This document shows, piece after piece, positions 32,395 to 44,313 of a DNA stretch of 64,000 bases. A program made the translations under genes and the position numbers. The stretch lies in NCBI GenBank assembly GCA_038093975.1, contig JBBPTG010000018.1, forward strand, positions 1 through 64,000. Reading direction: 5' to 3'. Below the pieces are notes generated by a model that was not told the DNA's origin, ran no database searches, and saw nothing but the letters and a program-made list of their open reading frames with translations. Positions within the stretch are counted from its first letter, which is position 1; each line of letters opens with the position of its first letter. The DNA is from Chalciporus piperatus. Its lineage: Eukaryota > Basidiomycota > Agaricomycetes > Boletales > Boletaceae.

Positions 32395-32958
32395 TGGACT
32401 CGTACTGACTATGTCACGGTAGGCAGTACACGTCTCGTGCTGGAGCTCGCCTCTCAGACTGGCTGGGCCTCTCAGATGACATGACGTTGCTAGGTCGATA
32501 CGCAGAGCTCGCTCGCGTGGACAAGTTTGATTATTTGCTACTGTACATGAGAATGGTGCACGAATCCACTGACTGCTGCCTGGCCGGGCAACCAAGGATT
32601 ACCACCCATCGACGGTAGGAATGGTCCGACATCTTGAATTGGGCAAGCACTGGTGATTTTCAAATGTTATTCGCGATAACTGCTGAGATCAACCAGGAGG
32701 TATTCTGATTGAACGATCCAAAGTCGAGATCCTAGCCTTGTCTCCTCCAGGCTGACCAAAGCGAGATGAAGATAGTCTGAATCGTTCACCCTGCACAGTT
32801 CCGGCTACATAACGTCGGCAGACAACTGGCGCGTGATTTGATTAATTTTGCTGGGGACAAAGTCGCCGGTCCATTGGGGAGAATGGAGATCAATTGACCT
32901 GCAAGTCGCGAGGCAAACTTTAATTGATTCCACCAAGTCACTCAGCCCACCAGTAGTC
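32395..32958. other. Intergenic, nothing recognised
   Basis: This is VPS11 3' sequence followed by the presumed promoter of the TMEM53-like gene. No ORF with family support is present. Confidence 0.4.
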
Positions 32959-34112
32959 ATGCCCCGACCCCAACCACCCGCAGGTTTTGTTACGCTCGGT
33001 GAAGGGATCTACATCACTCTCAATAATTCCGCCAATGCCTGTGTTGCAGGACCACAGCCTGATGAATCTGCCCCAAAGTACGTGGAGTCACGCGTGTAGG
33101 CTCGTCTTGAGCTGACAGTGATTGTCGTTTCTTCGTAGTGTAATTCTCATCTTTGGATGGAGTATGTCGCCCGAAACGTGTCTGTGAACTGGACTGACCC
33201 GTGACAATGATCACAGTGGGAGCACTCACTCGCCATTTGCAAAACTATACCCGACAATATGCACAACTATACCCCAGTGCAACGCAGATCGTTGTCAAAT
33301 GCGGACCTTCGTTCATTTGGACCTCGGAGCAAGCAAAGGTAGAAATTGCTACGAGGCTTCACTTCGAAGCTTGCTAAACACCTGCTCGTAGCGAAAGCGG
33401 CTACTGCCAGTCGTAGAAGCCCTTGAAACACTGGGTTGCATTCCCATACTGAATGGCTCTGCCAAAGACACCAACCGCCCCCGTCCACGCGTCCTGGTAC
33501 ACTCGTTTTCCAACGGTAAGCTCACTTACCCACCACCCCCTCGCCTCATACCCTGACACGAACGCAGGCGGTTCTATCCAACTAACAACCCTCGGTCGTC
33601 TCCTGGCTTCCAAATACCCTTCCCTCAACCCCTCCGAACACCTCATCTCCGCCCTCATCCTCGACTCCTCACCCGCCCTAAGCACCTTCCGCAGCATCTA
33701 TCTCGCTCTCACCGTCGCCGTTCGAAACCCCGTCGCTCGTTATACCGCCCTATCTCTCGTCTACATCGCGCACGTCATCCGTCTTGGTCTATCGGTGATT
33801 TTTGGAAAGGTCATGATGATGGAGTACCTCAAGTCACAGCTCTTCAAGCCCAAGTTGCTCCCTTGGATGAACACACAGACACCCCGGCTGTATATCTACT
33901 CCAAGAAAGACGAATTGGTGCCATGGCAAGAGGTACGGAGGCATGCAGAAAAAGCAAAGACTTTGGGCCTCAACGTGTCCTGCGAGGTATACGAGGATAC
34001 CGCTCACGTTGCACACATGCGATTGGATCCCAAGAGGTATTGGGCGTCGGTTCAGGAGCACTGGCGGGCTGCATGTCGCGATGGCCAAGTGAATGCTATG
34101 GAAGCTGTCTAA
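32959..34112 (+). CDS. TMEM53/DUF829 family alpha/beta-hydrolase-like protein
   Basis: This plus-strand gene starts MPRPQPPAGFVTLGEGIYIT. Spliced exons read NVILIFGWMGALTRHLQNYT (introns inside NV and inside W-M), then VVKCGPSFIWTSEQAK, VVEALETLGC, VLVHSFSNGGSIQLTTLGRL (nucleophile elbow HSFSNGG across an intron), ALILDSSPALSTFRSIYLAL, PRLYIYSKKDELVPWQEVRR and the histidine region YEDTAHVAHMRLDPKRYW. This order is that of the DUF829/TMEM53 family, which has an alpha/beta-hydrolase fold. Animal TMEM53 is a nuclear-envelope protein; the fungal role is unknown. It lies 370 bp or more from any other recognised gene in both directions. Confidence 0.85.
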
Positions 34113-34763
34113 GAGGCAAATCCGCAACTGAACGTCATAGATCTAGAAGATGCTACATATCTAGAATGTTAAGCTGGCATTAGCGCGAGCGTGGAGAGGA
34201 GAGGAGACTGAGGGGATCGTCGCTGTTACGTGGTGTGGTGAGGTTGGATGTGGGTTGGTGTTAGTCGTGCACTTGGGGGAGGAGGGTGACAAGGACGTGG
34301 CGTACCGATCAGCTCGAGGTAGAAGGCGAGCGCGTTTGTCGAGGACATCTCTACCTGCGAGCCAAAGCTATATCCTATCCTGTTCAACCGCCAGCCTTCT
34401 GAACCATGACATACCTCGGCGGAAAGGGACAATTTCCTCCCGAATCATAACACCATCCCCACACTCCGAACCTCACCCCAGCAGAGTCGATGAAATCAAA
34501 CGCGTCGATCAGAGGGACCGAGAATGTCGTAAACACCTGCGATGATCAGTGAGACGTGTGAGGTCCGAGTCATTTACTGTAATTTAACGAGTCTCAGTTG
34601 GCAGATCTTTTATGAACGAGGCAAGGGTACTCTTAGGACGTCTTCATGAAACCGACGACTTCACGATGAGAAATGGGGAGCTCACACTGTTGCGCGCATC
34701 ATGTTCTACTTGAGTCAGATGGATACTAGGTTCGGATTACAAAACATCAAAAGTATCTTGAAA
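34113..34763. other. Intergenic, nothing recognised
   Basis: Short ORFs on both strands (34226-34432, 34255-34545) show no family signature. The segment probably holds the TMEM53-like 3' UTR and the kinase promoter. Confidence 0.4.
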
Positions 34764-36748
34764 ATGTCAGCCACGACGATCCTGAAACACTTTCCGGATG
34801 AGATCGGCAGGGGATCATATGTTCGCGTCATCTTACCCCTTCCCATCTTGCTTTGCTGACCAGATATCACAGGGATCGGTGTATCGTGCACTGGATACCA
34901 CGTCTGGAACCAGTCTTGCAGTCAAGAAATCGCGCGTCTCCCTACGTATTAAACGGACCCTTCTGCACTATGAAGCCAGGGTACTGCAAGTCCTAAGTGG
35001 CCATCCTGCTATGCCCACTCTCTTTGGATATGGTCGGTTTGCGCATTTCGAGTATCTCGCCATGGAACTCGGCGGCGAAAGCGTTGGGGACATCATTGGG
35101 CGCAACGAAGGCTGCGGAGTACAGCTGAAAACGGTCGTCTTACTTGCACTACAGACAGTGCGTTCTTATTCCCTTCCGTAGTTTTTTCGAGTTGACATGG
35201 TGTATACTAGATATCTGCGCTTCAACATATCCACTCGCGTGGATTGATCCACCGTGACGTCAAGCCAGACCACATGCTACTTTCTCTGCGTGATTCGTCC
35301 CGCATTATCTTTGTTGATTATGGCATAGCATGTCCACGCCCGCAAGTGACCTCCACTAAACGATATGATCCCGAGCTCGAACACAGACAAGTCGTTGGTA
35401 CCCTCAAATAGGCGAGCCTTAACGCCCACAACGGTCTACGTCGGTCCCATCTCCGTATCCAGGTCTTTAATTTCTGAGGACTCGTTCACAGATCTCTCGT
35501 GGCGCGACGATTTGATATCGCTTTCTTATGGGCTATTATTCCTCTTGCGAGGAAGTCTCCCTTGGGTCTCTACACCCAAGGGAAGCACCCCCATGAGTGC
35601 GGCAGTCCGACTGCGGTTGGCAAAGGAGAAGTGGTCAGGTTCACAGCTGGCGCAGGGCTATCCCGCAGAATTTGGACACTTCTTAGACCAGACGATGGCT
35701 CTTGAATTTGATGAAACACCCCCTTACGAGCAATACATGGAGCTCTTCGAAGATCTCTACCGACGGTCTGGCTTCAGCAACACCGACAAGTCCTTTGATT
35801 GGACGCCAGTCCCAACTTCGCCATCCGGGCTCGTGGGTGAGTTATTTGTCCACCTTTCTGACATCATCGCGCCCCCTGCTCACATCGAATTCAGAAGCAG
35901 ATCGCGAGTCGAAGGAAAAATTGCAGTGTAATCATCAACTAGCTCCCGGGCAGATCGTTGTAGCACAATTGATGCCAGAGGTGTCGGCCTTAGGAGTCAT
36001 GCCCGACGACGACATTTGGAGCATGGTCGAGCGTAAGGCCTCTCCCTCGCGGCATCCCGCAATCGTCTTGAATACGTTAACCGCTGATGATGGGCTTCAG
36101 CATGTCACACTCGCTGCCCTCGCTCGAGGAAACGAACCACCTTCGGGAGAATCCATTCCCTTTCAGCCAGGCCGACTAGAGACCGTACTGCTACGTGTTT
36201 CGGGTGACAATGTCATTTGTGATCGGCATGGCCCAGGTGTGTGAACCCTCCATTGCTTATAAAATTGATCATTTGTCACGCTGTAGGGTGATTCAGAATA
36301 CCGCGTTTGCGAGGAGCATGTCTCTCTCCTGCAGCGCGAACTTGGGGAAGTGACCCCTAATAAAGAAATGCTAGATGAGTCCGATCTAGAGGTGTTGGAG
36401 TACATGAAAAGTCGCTTTTATGCGCCAGTGCTAGTTTCCATCGAACCATTCACTCCTGCAATCGATGGACTCGACTGGACGAGGGGCTGGTTTGACGAAA
36501 TCAAGGTTATCGAGACCACCAGAGCCAAGGACCAAGGCTATCCGTGGGCATCCTCCGCCTCGGCTGACTCGGATGATGAAGGCTATCTTTCCAATAGCTA
36601 CTTCCTATGGGATTTGGATTGCTGGGATAACAAGCAGGAGGACCGCTCCGAGACTCTGTCGCTGAGAACCTTGCCCTCTAGCTTGCCGTTAGGAGGAGAG
36701 GATCCGATACCTCGTATTACACAAATCATCCAGGAGGAACTCAACTAG
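34764..36748 (+). pseudogene. CK1-like protein kinase with in-frame TAG stop
   Basis: The ATG at 34764 starts MSATTILKHFPDEIGRGSY, which splices to GSVYRALDTTSG, giving a G-x-G-x-x-G loop. The lysine is in SLAVKKS. The catalytic loop is IHRDVKPDHMLL and the metal-binding motif is DYG rather than DFG (FVDYGIACP). The activation-segment block should read GTLKYASLNAHNG, but the tyrosine position is TAG (35409-35411). The frame then continues normally through HLSWRDDLISLSYGLLFLLR, GSLPW and the C-lobe, after an intron ending CACAG before 35491. A ~300-residue tail of unknown function follows to 36748. Everything else is well preserved, so this is a recent null allele, a sequence error, or a read-through or edited codon. 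The fold resembles divergent CK1-family kinases of Agaricomycetes; substrates are unknown. Confidence 0.75.
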
Positions 36749-38434
36749 CTTGCATGTATGTCTCGGTGGGTTCCGAGTCTACTACGTAGTGCCAATCTTG
36801 CTAGCGCGGGTATCCAACGTATATCAAGGTCGTTCGAGTTGTACAAGAAATGCCAAGTAGTTTGCATCCATCTAATAATTGCATCCACGGAATGCACCCT
36901 TTTGATTCGAGGCGCCTTGATACCTTGCTGCTTCCAGCCTGAGAGCTCGATCTGACCGTACCTTCCTAGTTTGGCGCTCGTAGTCTTCAACAGATTCAGG
37001 TCTCTCTCCATGAGGTCCTAGTTGTCCTCAAATTTTGGGGCCAGCAATCAAACGTAGCGGTGTAGGTGTCACAAAACTTAAAACGATTGATTGTCTATTG
37101 TAAGCTGGAATGCAAATGTTCATCAATTCTAAGTTACTGGGTGGGCTCGTATCGCGCTAATAGACAGCCAGCAACACCCAGAAAGGCAGGTGTTCAAGAA
37201 TATTGCTCCAATATATGTCCACCCGATGTGTTGCGCCATTCCCCCTCAATTGTCGCAAGTCTGAGGCATATGCAGGAAAGCTACCCAGAGCATAAAACGC
37301 TGTAAAAGGGCGTTATTTTACTGCTGACAAGGGATTGTACCTCCCATTCCTTTTGAAGCGAGATGGCCGCAGTCACAACCTTGCAGTGAGCACTTGAACG
37401 GCAATGGGCACACTGACCATGTCGCTCAACTGAAGAAACACTGAGTTCAGGAAGAATCCAAGATCTTCCACCCATTCTACTCCCCGAGCACCGACTCGGC
37501 TGTGGATGACTCGACCTACTGGAACAAGTATTTGACGTCACTGCGCCGACCTGGCAATATTGATAGAGCTCTGCAGTGGTTGCAGTGAGAGAAGCCGTCT
37601 GTATGTGCATCTTTTTCGCAAATGCTGAGCCCACGGCAGTATTCAGGGACCAAGAATTGAATATTCATGAGCAACTTGACATCGCCAGACATTTTGGCCC
37701 CCTTCATAAACACGCAACGACTCCGATCCCCAAGGAACCTGGCCTTGAGAAGGTTCACGGTTAGTCAAGAGACAGCATCTCCGGCAGAGATAGCCATTGC
37801 GGAGATCTGTTTCATGATATGATAAGAATCGCTGGAGTAAGCGATTAGATCGTCTGCAAGGGCTGTCGCGATGATTGAAACAAGAAATCAATAGATTGCT
37901 GGAATGGAATATGAGTACATCACGGTTAAGATGGACAACACAACCTGGCCAAGCAGGTAAACGAGAGGATTGTAGCAATGCAGAAACTATCAACGGAAAA
38001 CAAGAAAGGGGACAACGAGACTAGTGTGCCGGAGCACACTCTTGACGAGAATTACTTTTAATCGGAGAGATAAGGATTCGGGGAGTGGAAACGTTGAGAT
38101 TATTACCTACACAAGAAATCAAAGAGAAAACGGGTCAATAAGGTTAGGATCTGATGAACACATCGTGAAAAATAGATAAATAGCGGTACGTGGAGGCTCC
38201 AATTCCAGACATTCGTAATCCGTACGCATGGGTAAAACGAATCCACGCGTTGCTGAAACATATGAAGACAACTTGAATAATTACTGCCGCCGCCGTTCAG
38301 CTGGTTGTGTGGTTGATACAGTTGTGGTTGATAGTATGTTGATACAACATTCGTTCCGTGTTGCCGAAGGTGTGCTGAGACTTTGCCAGATAAAATGGAG
38401 ATTTGTCCTGAAAATGGGAGGCACAACCAAGATA
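36749..38434. other. Gene-poor 1.7-kb spacer
   Basis: Between the kinase and the Whi5-like gene I see only short unsupported ORFs on both strands (36745-37011, 37281-37634, 37643-37993). No repeats, RNA genes or family motifs were recognised. Confidence 0.4.
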
Positions 38435-40321
38435 TTAACCGGCCGAAAGGTCGATGCTTGCCCCCAGACCACTCCCGTCCTTGTCATGTCGCATGCCATC
38501 ATAAGTACTCGATGCTGTTAGATGCTGGTGGCGGGGGTGTTCCTCTTCAAAAAGTTTTCGTCCTAGGTCTGTGCGTACGTTTGCGCCTAATACCGATTTC
38601 AACGATATCGCCGAGCGGGGGACGGTAGCAGCTGCAGGTGAAGGAGAGACGTTGATAAAATCATTCAGGTTAAATGGTACATTGCCAGGAGTCGGCGGGG
38701 CTTGAGAGTGAGTGGGCAAATTGTCTCCGTTCCTCGAAGGGGACAGAGGAGCTGGGAGTAACTGAGATGACGTGAGACTGGCTGCAGATACAGGGGTGGG
38801 AGGAATGATGGTTGGCTCCATTGGAGCCGCAGGTGCTAGTGACCCTGCCCCGTCACCGCCGATGTCAAGGCGGATTGTTTGACTGGAGGATTGGGAATTC
38901 TGGCTTCCGGGCAAGGTGTCAACGGTGAAGCTATTCTCGCTTCGCAGCGGGCTCTTCCCATCGTCAGCGCCGGGGAAGAGGACCCTTCCCTTTGTGCGGA
39001 GCGAGCCACCACCGCCCAGTGCCCTGAATGCAGCCATATCCTTTGCGTCCCTATCACGGGTGGTAGTTGGGCGTGCGGGGGAGGGGGATGTGTGCAGATA
39101 TAACATTAGGTTTGCAGCCTCTTCGTCATCCGCTCGTGGAGTAGAATGAATATTCTCCGTGTTTGTTCGTGGTGGTGTAGCCGCTCTAGGTTGATTTGAC
39201 GTCGAGAATGATGACTCGGCTGAGGGTAATAATGACGTGGCTGTGGTTGTCCGCGCCGAGCTTTGGGCATAGTGCGACAGGGACTGGAACGAGCCTTCCG
39301 ATCCAGCTGACAAAGATGAACGGGGAGACGACACGCTAGCTAGGGATGGTCGTGACTGAAGAAGGGAAGTGAGTGTAGCCACAGCTTTCCTCTCTACATC
39401 CGCCGCTTCCTCCGCAGACTGTTTCTGCTTTCCCTTGCGGCTATTCCTTGGCTTGCCGAGTGAGGCCTCTTGCTTTCGGGTACGCGACTGAGCTCGTGTA
39501 CCTTCTGCAATACTGCGAACTACAGGGGCTGAGCCCTTTCCCCGATGTCCTGAGCGTGCACGAGATCCGGCAAGTGAGCGAGCTGGAGGCTGCACAGGAG
39601 GATCAGCTGAATTATGGACTGTACGTGCTTGCTTCAACGGGGGAGGTCCGAGAAGAGCGGTGAAAAGGCTTTGGGACGAGTTCGAGTATGACGCAGGGGT
39701 GCCCGTGGGATAATGACTGGAACGCGAGGCGGCTGTAGCGGATGCGCCAGATATGACCGAGGAAGGAACATTACCGCTCCGCCGTAAAGGACTGCCTTGT
39801 GTGGCGGGGTTGTTATAATAGTTGTTACCCCCACTCGCCTTTCGCTTGGTACCGATCAAGCGGGGTGGGGCGACGGCCATCACACGGGTCTTTGCTTCGA
39901 GATCATTGAGTGGGATGTGGGGAATGTTATGAGTAGCCTTATAGGAAGCATAGGACAAGCGGGCGCGCAGGCCACGAACGACCTAGAGAGGGTGAGACAA
40001 GTGATGTCAGCAGGGTGTCACGAGCACTTCCCACCAGCGAGATGGAGAGTAGAAGCGGGCGATACATCAAGCAGTACATCACCATCAATATATGATGTAG
40101 ATGTTGCTATATGGCGCGATGCTTCATGTGGCAACGCGTCTCGCGCTGGGTAAGATGATACTCACCACCGAAAGCTCTGCACTCGCCAAAAATTTTCGGA
40201 TGGCCTTCTCTCTGTCTTCTCGTTCCAACGGATCAGTGTCCGTTGATAGAGAGGGACTGTGTGGTTGGGAATATAACATTGGAGGTGACGGTGAGGTCAC
40301 CGAGGACGACGGAGTCACCAT
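38435..40321 (-). CDS. Whi5/Nrm1-like cell-cycle transcriptional regulator (tentative)
   Basis: Two exons (40321-40166 and 39982-38435) join in phase to 567 residues. The conserved core spans the splice site: DREKAIRKFLASAELSV joins to VVRGLRARLSYASYKATHNI and HIPLNDLEAK. It resembles the short Whi5/Nrm1 motif (basic, aromatic L-x-x-R-L-x-x-A-x-x-K). The rest is Ser/Pro/Thr-rich and disordered, with a second conserved-looking block FNLNDFINVSPSPAAATVPR and LGANVRTDLGRKLFEEEHP near the C-terminus. Whi5 and Nrm1 bind and repress SBF/MBF to gate G1/S in yeasts. Many SP/TP sites would suit CDK control. An upstream in-frame ATG at 40363 would add 14 residues. The family assignment is by motif only. 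Confidence 0.6.
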
Positions 40322-40922
40322 TTGGTGCGCGTCCTGTGGAGTGGGTTGGAGGTATATGTACAAGTCGCACAGCGATATACACCTTGCGCTCTGTGAGCGA
40401 CGTCTAGGCTAGCTGGTCGCTGTTTCTGGCAGCGAGGGAGAGAGCTGTCCGCTGTGTGGAACGGTGAGGAGCGCGTTAAGGAGAGAACACACGCGACGAC
40501 GCGCTCGTCTTATTCATCCTGATTCCCACGCTTTTTATACCCAGTTCGTGCCTGAAAGTGCATGTCATTATCCTAATTTGGTACACAGTTTCGACCCAAA
40601 TCTCCTCGCGTCATCGACCACGATGAGAACACAAGGACAGGGTTTCTCGCTCTTACCAGGGTTACACCAGGCCTGCAGATGGGCGCATGCAGCGTGAACA
40701 TCGACGCGAGTTTCCAGAGCGTGTTGAGCTGGATCGGGTCAGATTGCCGGATCCCGAAGCACCAGGCGCAAGCCCGACTAAATCGGTGGACAGCCTCCGG
40801 GGTTCACGCGGACGTACAGGCGTATGACGCAGGCAGGAACAGCAGTCAGGAGTGCAATTCGGCCAGCGAGATAACAGCCTATAACAGCCGATGATGCACT
40901 ACGTCAGATGACCTCCCCTGGA
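40322..40922. other. Divergent/5' spacer between Whi5-like gene and RAI1 3' end
   Basis: This contains the presumed promoter of the Whi5-like gene. ORF 40464-40697 is unsupported. Confidence 0.4.
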
Positions 40923-42496
40923 TCAAATGCGCCATCCAATTGGAATGCCACTAACACCGATCCCGGACGTTTGTCGCGGCGGACTTTGATCATGACTGGA
41001 AGACGCGGAACCCGATTCGTGCGAAAGGGGCACTATCTCATCCCAGTACCACCGAGGCAGGAAGCCGACCCGATCTTCGCCTCCAGAAACCTCCGCTAGG
41101 CCTGCCTCATCAAGTATGCCAACACTGATGCCTACCTTGGGTATGAACGTGACACGCCAGACATCCTTCCCTGTACTCTCGGGCAGGATGTCTTGCAAAA
41201 ACGAGAGAAATTTATCGCCCCAATCGAGGGAAATGAGCGGATCCCAAGCATCAGGCTTGCCGCGGACGCGTCGGGGTAGCTCGACTGTACGGAACGATTG
41301 GGTAGTCACGAGTTCCCCAGATGGCTTCCGAAAACCAACGACGATTTCCTTGGGATCAAAAGTCATTAGCCTGCAACAACAACGTACCCGATCAGCGTAC
41401 TGGAACTCCCAGAAGGAACGATTGGAAATAGAATTTAAGAAGCTTTCTAGATGGATACTAAGTTATACGTTCTGGGAAAATCACGGTCGAGACATACTTT
41501 TCGAACTTGACTTCATCCCAGTGTCCTCGGATAGACATTGACGTCTTCAATTCAACGAAATTATCCGTGTTCCCCGAGTACTTCCCTGTGATGCCATCAA
41601 CTCGAACTCAGTCCTCGAGAAAGGACCTGAATTGAACATACCACGAACGCAATCCACCTCTCCTCCAATCACTATCCTACGTTCACCAAGTTTGGTTTTC
41701 ACGACACTACACCACTGGACATTGGTATTCACGTCTCCGCCCCAACCTTGCACATGTGATGAGGCATCCCCTCGGGGGGCCGGGGTCGAAGTCGTGCAAT
41801 AGGACTCAAATGCATATCCGTAGTATGTCTGAAGTCGTTGGCGGGGAGCCATCTCATTTCTGAATACTCTGTCAGCATCGCGATGGTATTGAAGGGGCCC
41901 GTCTTACTTCTCCTTGAGTTTCTCTTCGCTCGCATGCTCCTCGAGGTAGAAGGTCCCGCCAACACGCATAACATTGAGCTCCCATCCATCTCTTTCTTCA
42001 TAAGGTGCTGTGAGTATCCTTTCTCACAAGAGTGGGCGAAACGAATATAAACAATGATACGATGCGGATCGACGACGAAAGAGCCTCACTTGGTCATAAT
42101 CCCTCTCCAACAGATCACGCCAACGTCAGGAACTCTCGACTGGGTCGATGTCCCATCTGACATGTTTCTCTTTACCTTCGACCACGCCTGCAAAAGCGCA
42201 TCCACTCGACCGCGTTCGTCTGGCCGTCGAATCCATCTATCATAGCCATATCCAAGGTCAGCTCCACGTGGAGGGTCGATGTAATAGCGCAGAGCAGAAT
42301 CGTTGAATTCAAGAACGTGATCGGGGGTATACGAGAAAGTCAATAGTTGGGTTGGTTTTTGGAACAAGGGCGGTTTGGAAGGCGCGTGCGAAAGGCCTGG
42401 GTAGGATAGGGTGAATTTGTTCGATGGTCCGGAACCCTTGCGGTCAGAGGGTCCCCCAACCAGCTCGGCGTCGTCTGCCTTTCGCTTCCGCGCCAT
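40923..42496 (-). CDS. RAI1: Decapping nuclease RAI1 (DXO/DOM3Z family)
   Basis: The minus-strand gene starts at 42496 (MARKRKADDAELVGG) and ends at 40923. Family blocks in order are LTFSYTPDHVLEFNDSALRY, YEERDGWELNVMRVGGTFYL, MAPRQRLQTYYGYAFESYCT, GWGGDVNTNVQWCSVVKTKL, RRIVIGGEVDCVRG (acidic metal-binding E-x-D), NFVELKTSMS (E-x-K), EIVVGFRKPSGELVTTQSFR, ISLDWGDKFLSFL, WRVTFIPKVGISVGILDEAG and GFLPRWYWDEIV. DXO/Rai1 enzymes remove incomplete or noncanonical 5' caps. In yeast Rai1 also stabilises the nuclear exonuclease Rat1 in transcription termination. An in-frame ATG upstream (42592) is less likely because homology starts at the basic MARKRK segment, which resembles a nuclear localisation signal. 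Confidence 0.93.
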
Positions 42497-43498
42497 CTGA
42501 ATCGAAGAGTCGTGGTTATCGGTTACACGTGGAACAACAAAGTGCCACTGAATGAAGTTGAATGGTTTGTTGATTTCTAAAGCCTTTGCCAAACATTGCC
42601 ACGTGGGTAACCTACGGGCCGAATAGTCGGATTCCAGAGTCCAGACAAGGACGCGAACTCAGGGAGTTCCAAACCGGGAATCTTCTTTCAGCTGTATGAT
42701 CCCCTGAAAAGCGCAACTCGCGAGCTACGTCCGTCCCCATTGATTGGCCTCATGTCCTCCTCGAGGATTAAATGTATTACCCCAATGACCTGCGAGGAAG
42801 TTTACGCTATTCTAGCATGATATGACTAATTCGACCTGCGACTCAGAGAGATAGTCGATGGAGAATCTTGACGCAGACCACCATCGTGCCGCGGTCATGA
42901 CATTGACCCAAGGAGACCGATCAAATCTTGGAGTATTTGCTTGCGTTGCGTTTAAGCTCGGCATGCGCACAGTGGAAAGCTGTTCCGTACAGGTGATAAT
43001 ATTGAGTTCACATCGTGGCCTCTGTCAGTGTATAGCCGGCACCTTCCCCCTTCCGTCACAGCAAGCGCTCATGCCACACCAATTAACCCGGCCACTCCCG
43101 ACCGTCCTCGGTGATGTGCCACTCATTCTTCCCAGCCCTTCGAAGGATCATCGACCTTCCAGCACATTCAAGACCATGTCCGAGGGTTCAATACCTTTGT
43201 GGAGATCGCTTGCTCGACCCAGATCATTGATGCTGACGAAGAAAAGGTGTCACCCAATAAACTGTACTGCGATGCGGCGATGCATTGCATCCTTCCAGCG
43301 TAGTGACCTCATCACATTAACACGGTTTTAATGCATGTTCGGGCGTGCGCCTTCTTTCATAAGCATGTGTGCGAGGTATAAGCGCAGTCCCTCTCACCCA
43401 TCATTCTTCCACACCTTGACGAACTCTCATGATCTTCTGTAAGTGTCTGCATCCTCGACTTAGTACGCACGCCTCCACGGCCTTCGCTGCAGCTACTG
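42497..43498. other. 1-kb spacer, nothing recognised
   Basis: ORF 42858-43331 lacks family support. A small upstream exon of the following gene may lie near 43429 (ATGATCTTCT followed by GTAAGT), but no acceptor gives an open joined frame. Confidence 0.4.
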
Positions 43499-44077
43499 AT
43501 GATAGTCACACACACACCAGTTTCTAGAAAGCCAAAGACGACAACACTTCCCCCCGGTTGGCCTTCGCCATACCATAACAAATGTTCCCAACGCGAATGC
43601 ACCCACGCAAACAGCCCCCAAACCGTCAAGGGCGTCTATCAATGTCGTGGCGTCCCAGGCGGCTTCTTCTGCGAAGGCACCTACAAGATCTCCTCCTCAC
43701 GTGCACAAGAAACGGAGCGCTACCTTCGGGAGATGGCGATGGCACGCAAAGCTGCGGAGGAGGAACAGAGAAAGCGCACGATATCAGAGATGCGCAAACC
43801 TGATCCGAACCCCCGTCGACGAGGGAGAGATGCTACCCCTAATTACATCGGGATGGACGACAGATTACACCCCGGATACCCTCAAGCGCCTCGCTATACC
43901 AATGTCCCCCGTCCTACTCGACCGAGCGACGCTGGGCGAACACAACCACCACCTCTGATGAGACGGCCATCCTATGCTGGCCACAGACCATCTTCCTCTC
44001 AAGTCAAGGCGGAGTTCATTACGGATCAAATCATGATGCACCTCTATCCAGAACGACAAATTCAACCACGGTGGTGA
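43499..44077 (+). CDS. Hypothetical small protein with Cys-containing N-terminal motif
   Basis: This 192-residue ORF ends in TGA at 44075. The N-terminal third has four cysteines in a compact pattern (NKCSQRECTHANS..VYQCRGVPGGFFCEG), which could be a small metal- or disulfide-stabilised unit. A charged helical segment follows (ETERYLREMAMARKAAEEEQ), likely coiled coil. The rest is a basic, proline-rich, disordered region (PRRRGRDATPNYIG, PRPTRPSDAGRTQPPPLMRR). No signal peptide or membrane segment is seen. I do not recognise the family. Codon use looks like a real gene, and the neighbouring splice-like GTAAGT suggests that the true 5' end may be upstream. Confidence 0.5.
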   Translation: MIVTHTPVSRKPKTTTLPPGWPSPYHNKCSQRECTHANSPQTVKGVYQCRGVPGGFFCEGTYKISSSRAQETERYLREMAMARKAAEEEQRKRTISEMRKPDPNPRRRGRDATPNYIGMDDRLHPGYPQAPRYTNVPRPTRPSDAGRTQPPPLMRRPSYAGHRPSSSQVKAEFITDQIMMHLYPERQIQPRW

Positions 44078-44313
44078 GTTTCCATCCCACACAACGACCG
44101 TTCTTGACATCTGAATGTTACGCCTTAGGTTATAATATCCATACAGATTTCCATGCATACACGTTAAATACGAGCTACGAGTTTTACGAACGACTGTCTT
44201 ATTATACACCATACTAACACAACAATCACTAACTTACCGTACGACGTAACAGACTATGGACTATGGCATGTATCTGGAACACTTGTACACGAACAGCTGG
44301 TCTGTCTTATACA

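Noticed and set aside
34226..34432. Minus-strand ORF upstream of the kinase
   Set aside because: Low complexity, no splice-supported extension and no recognisable domain.
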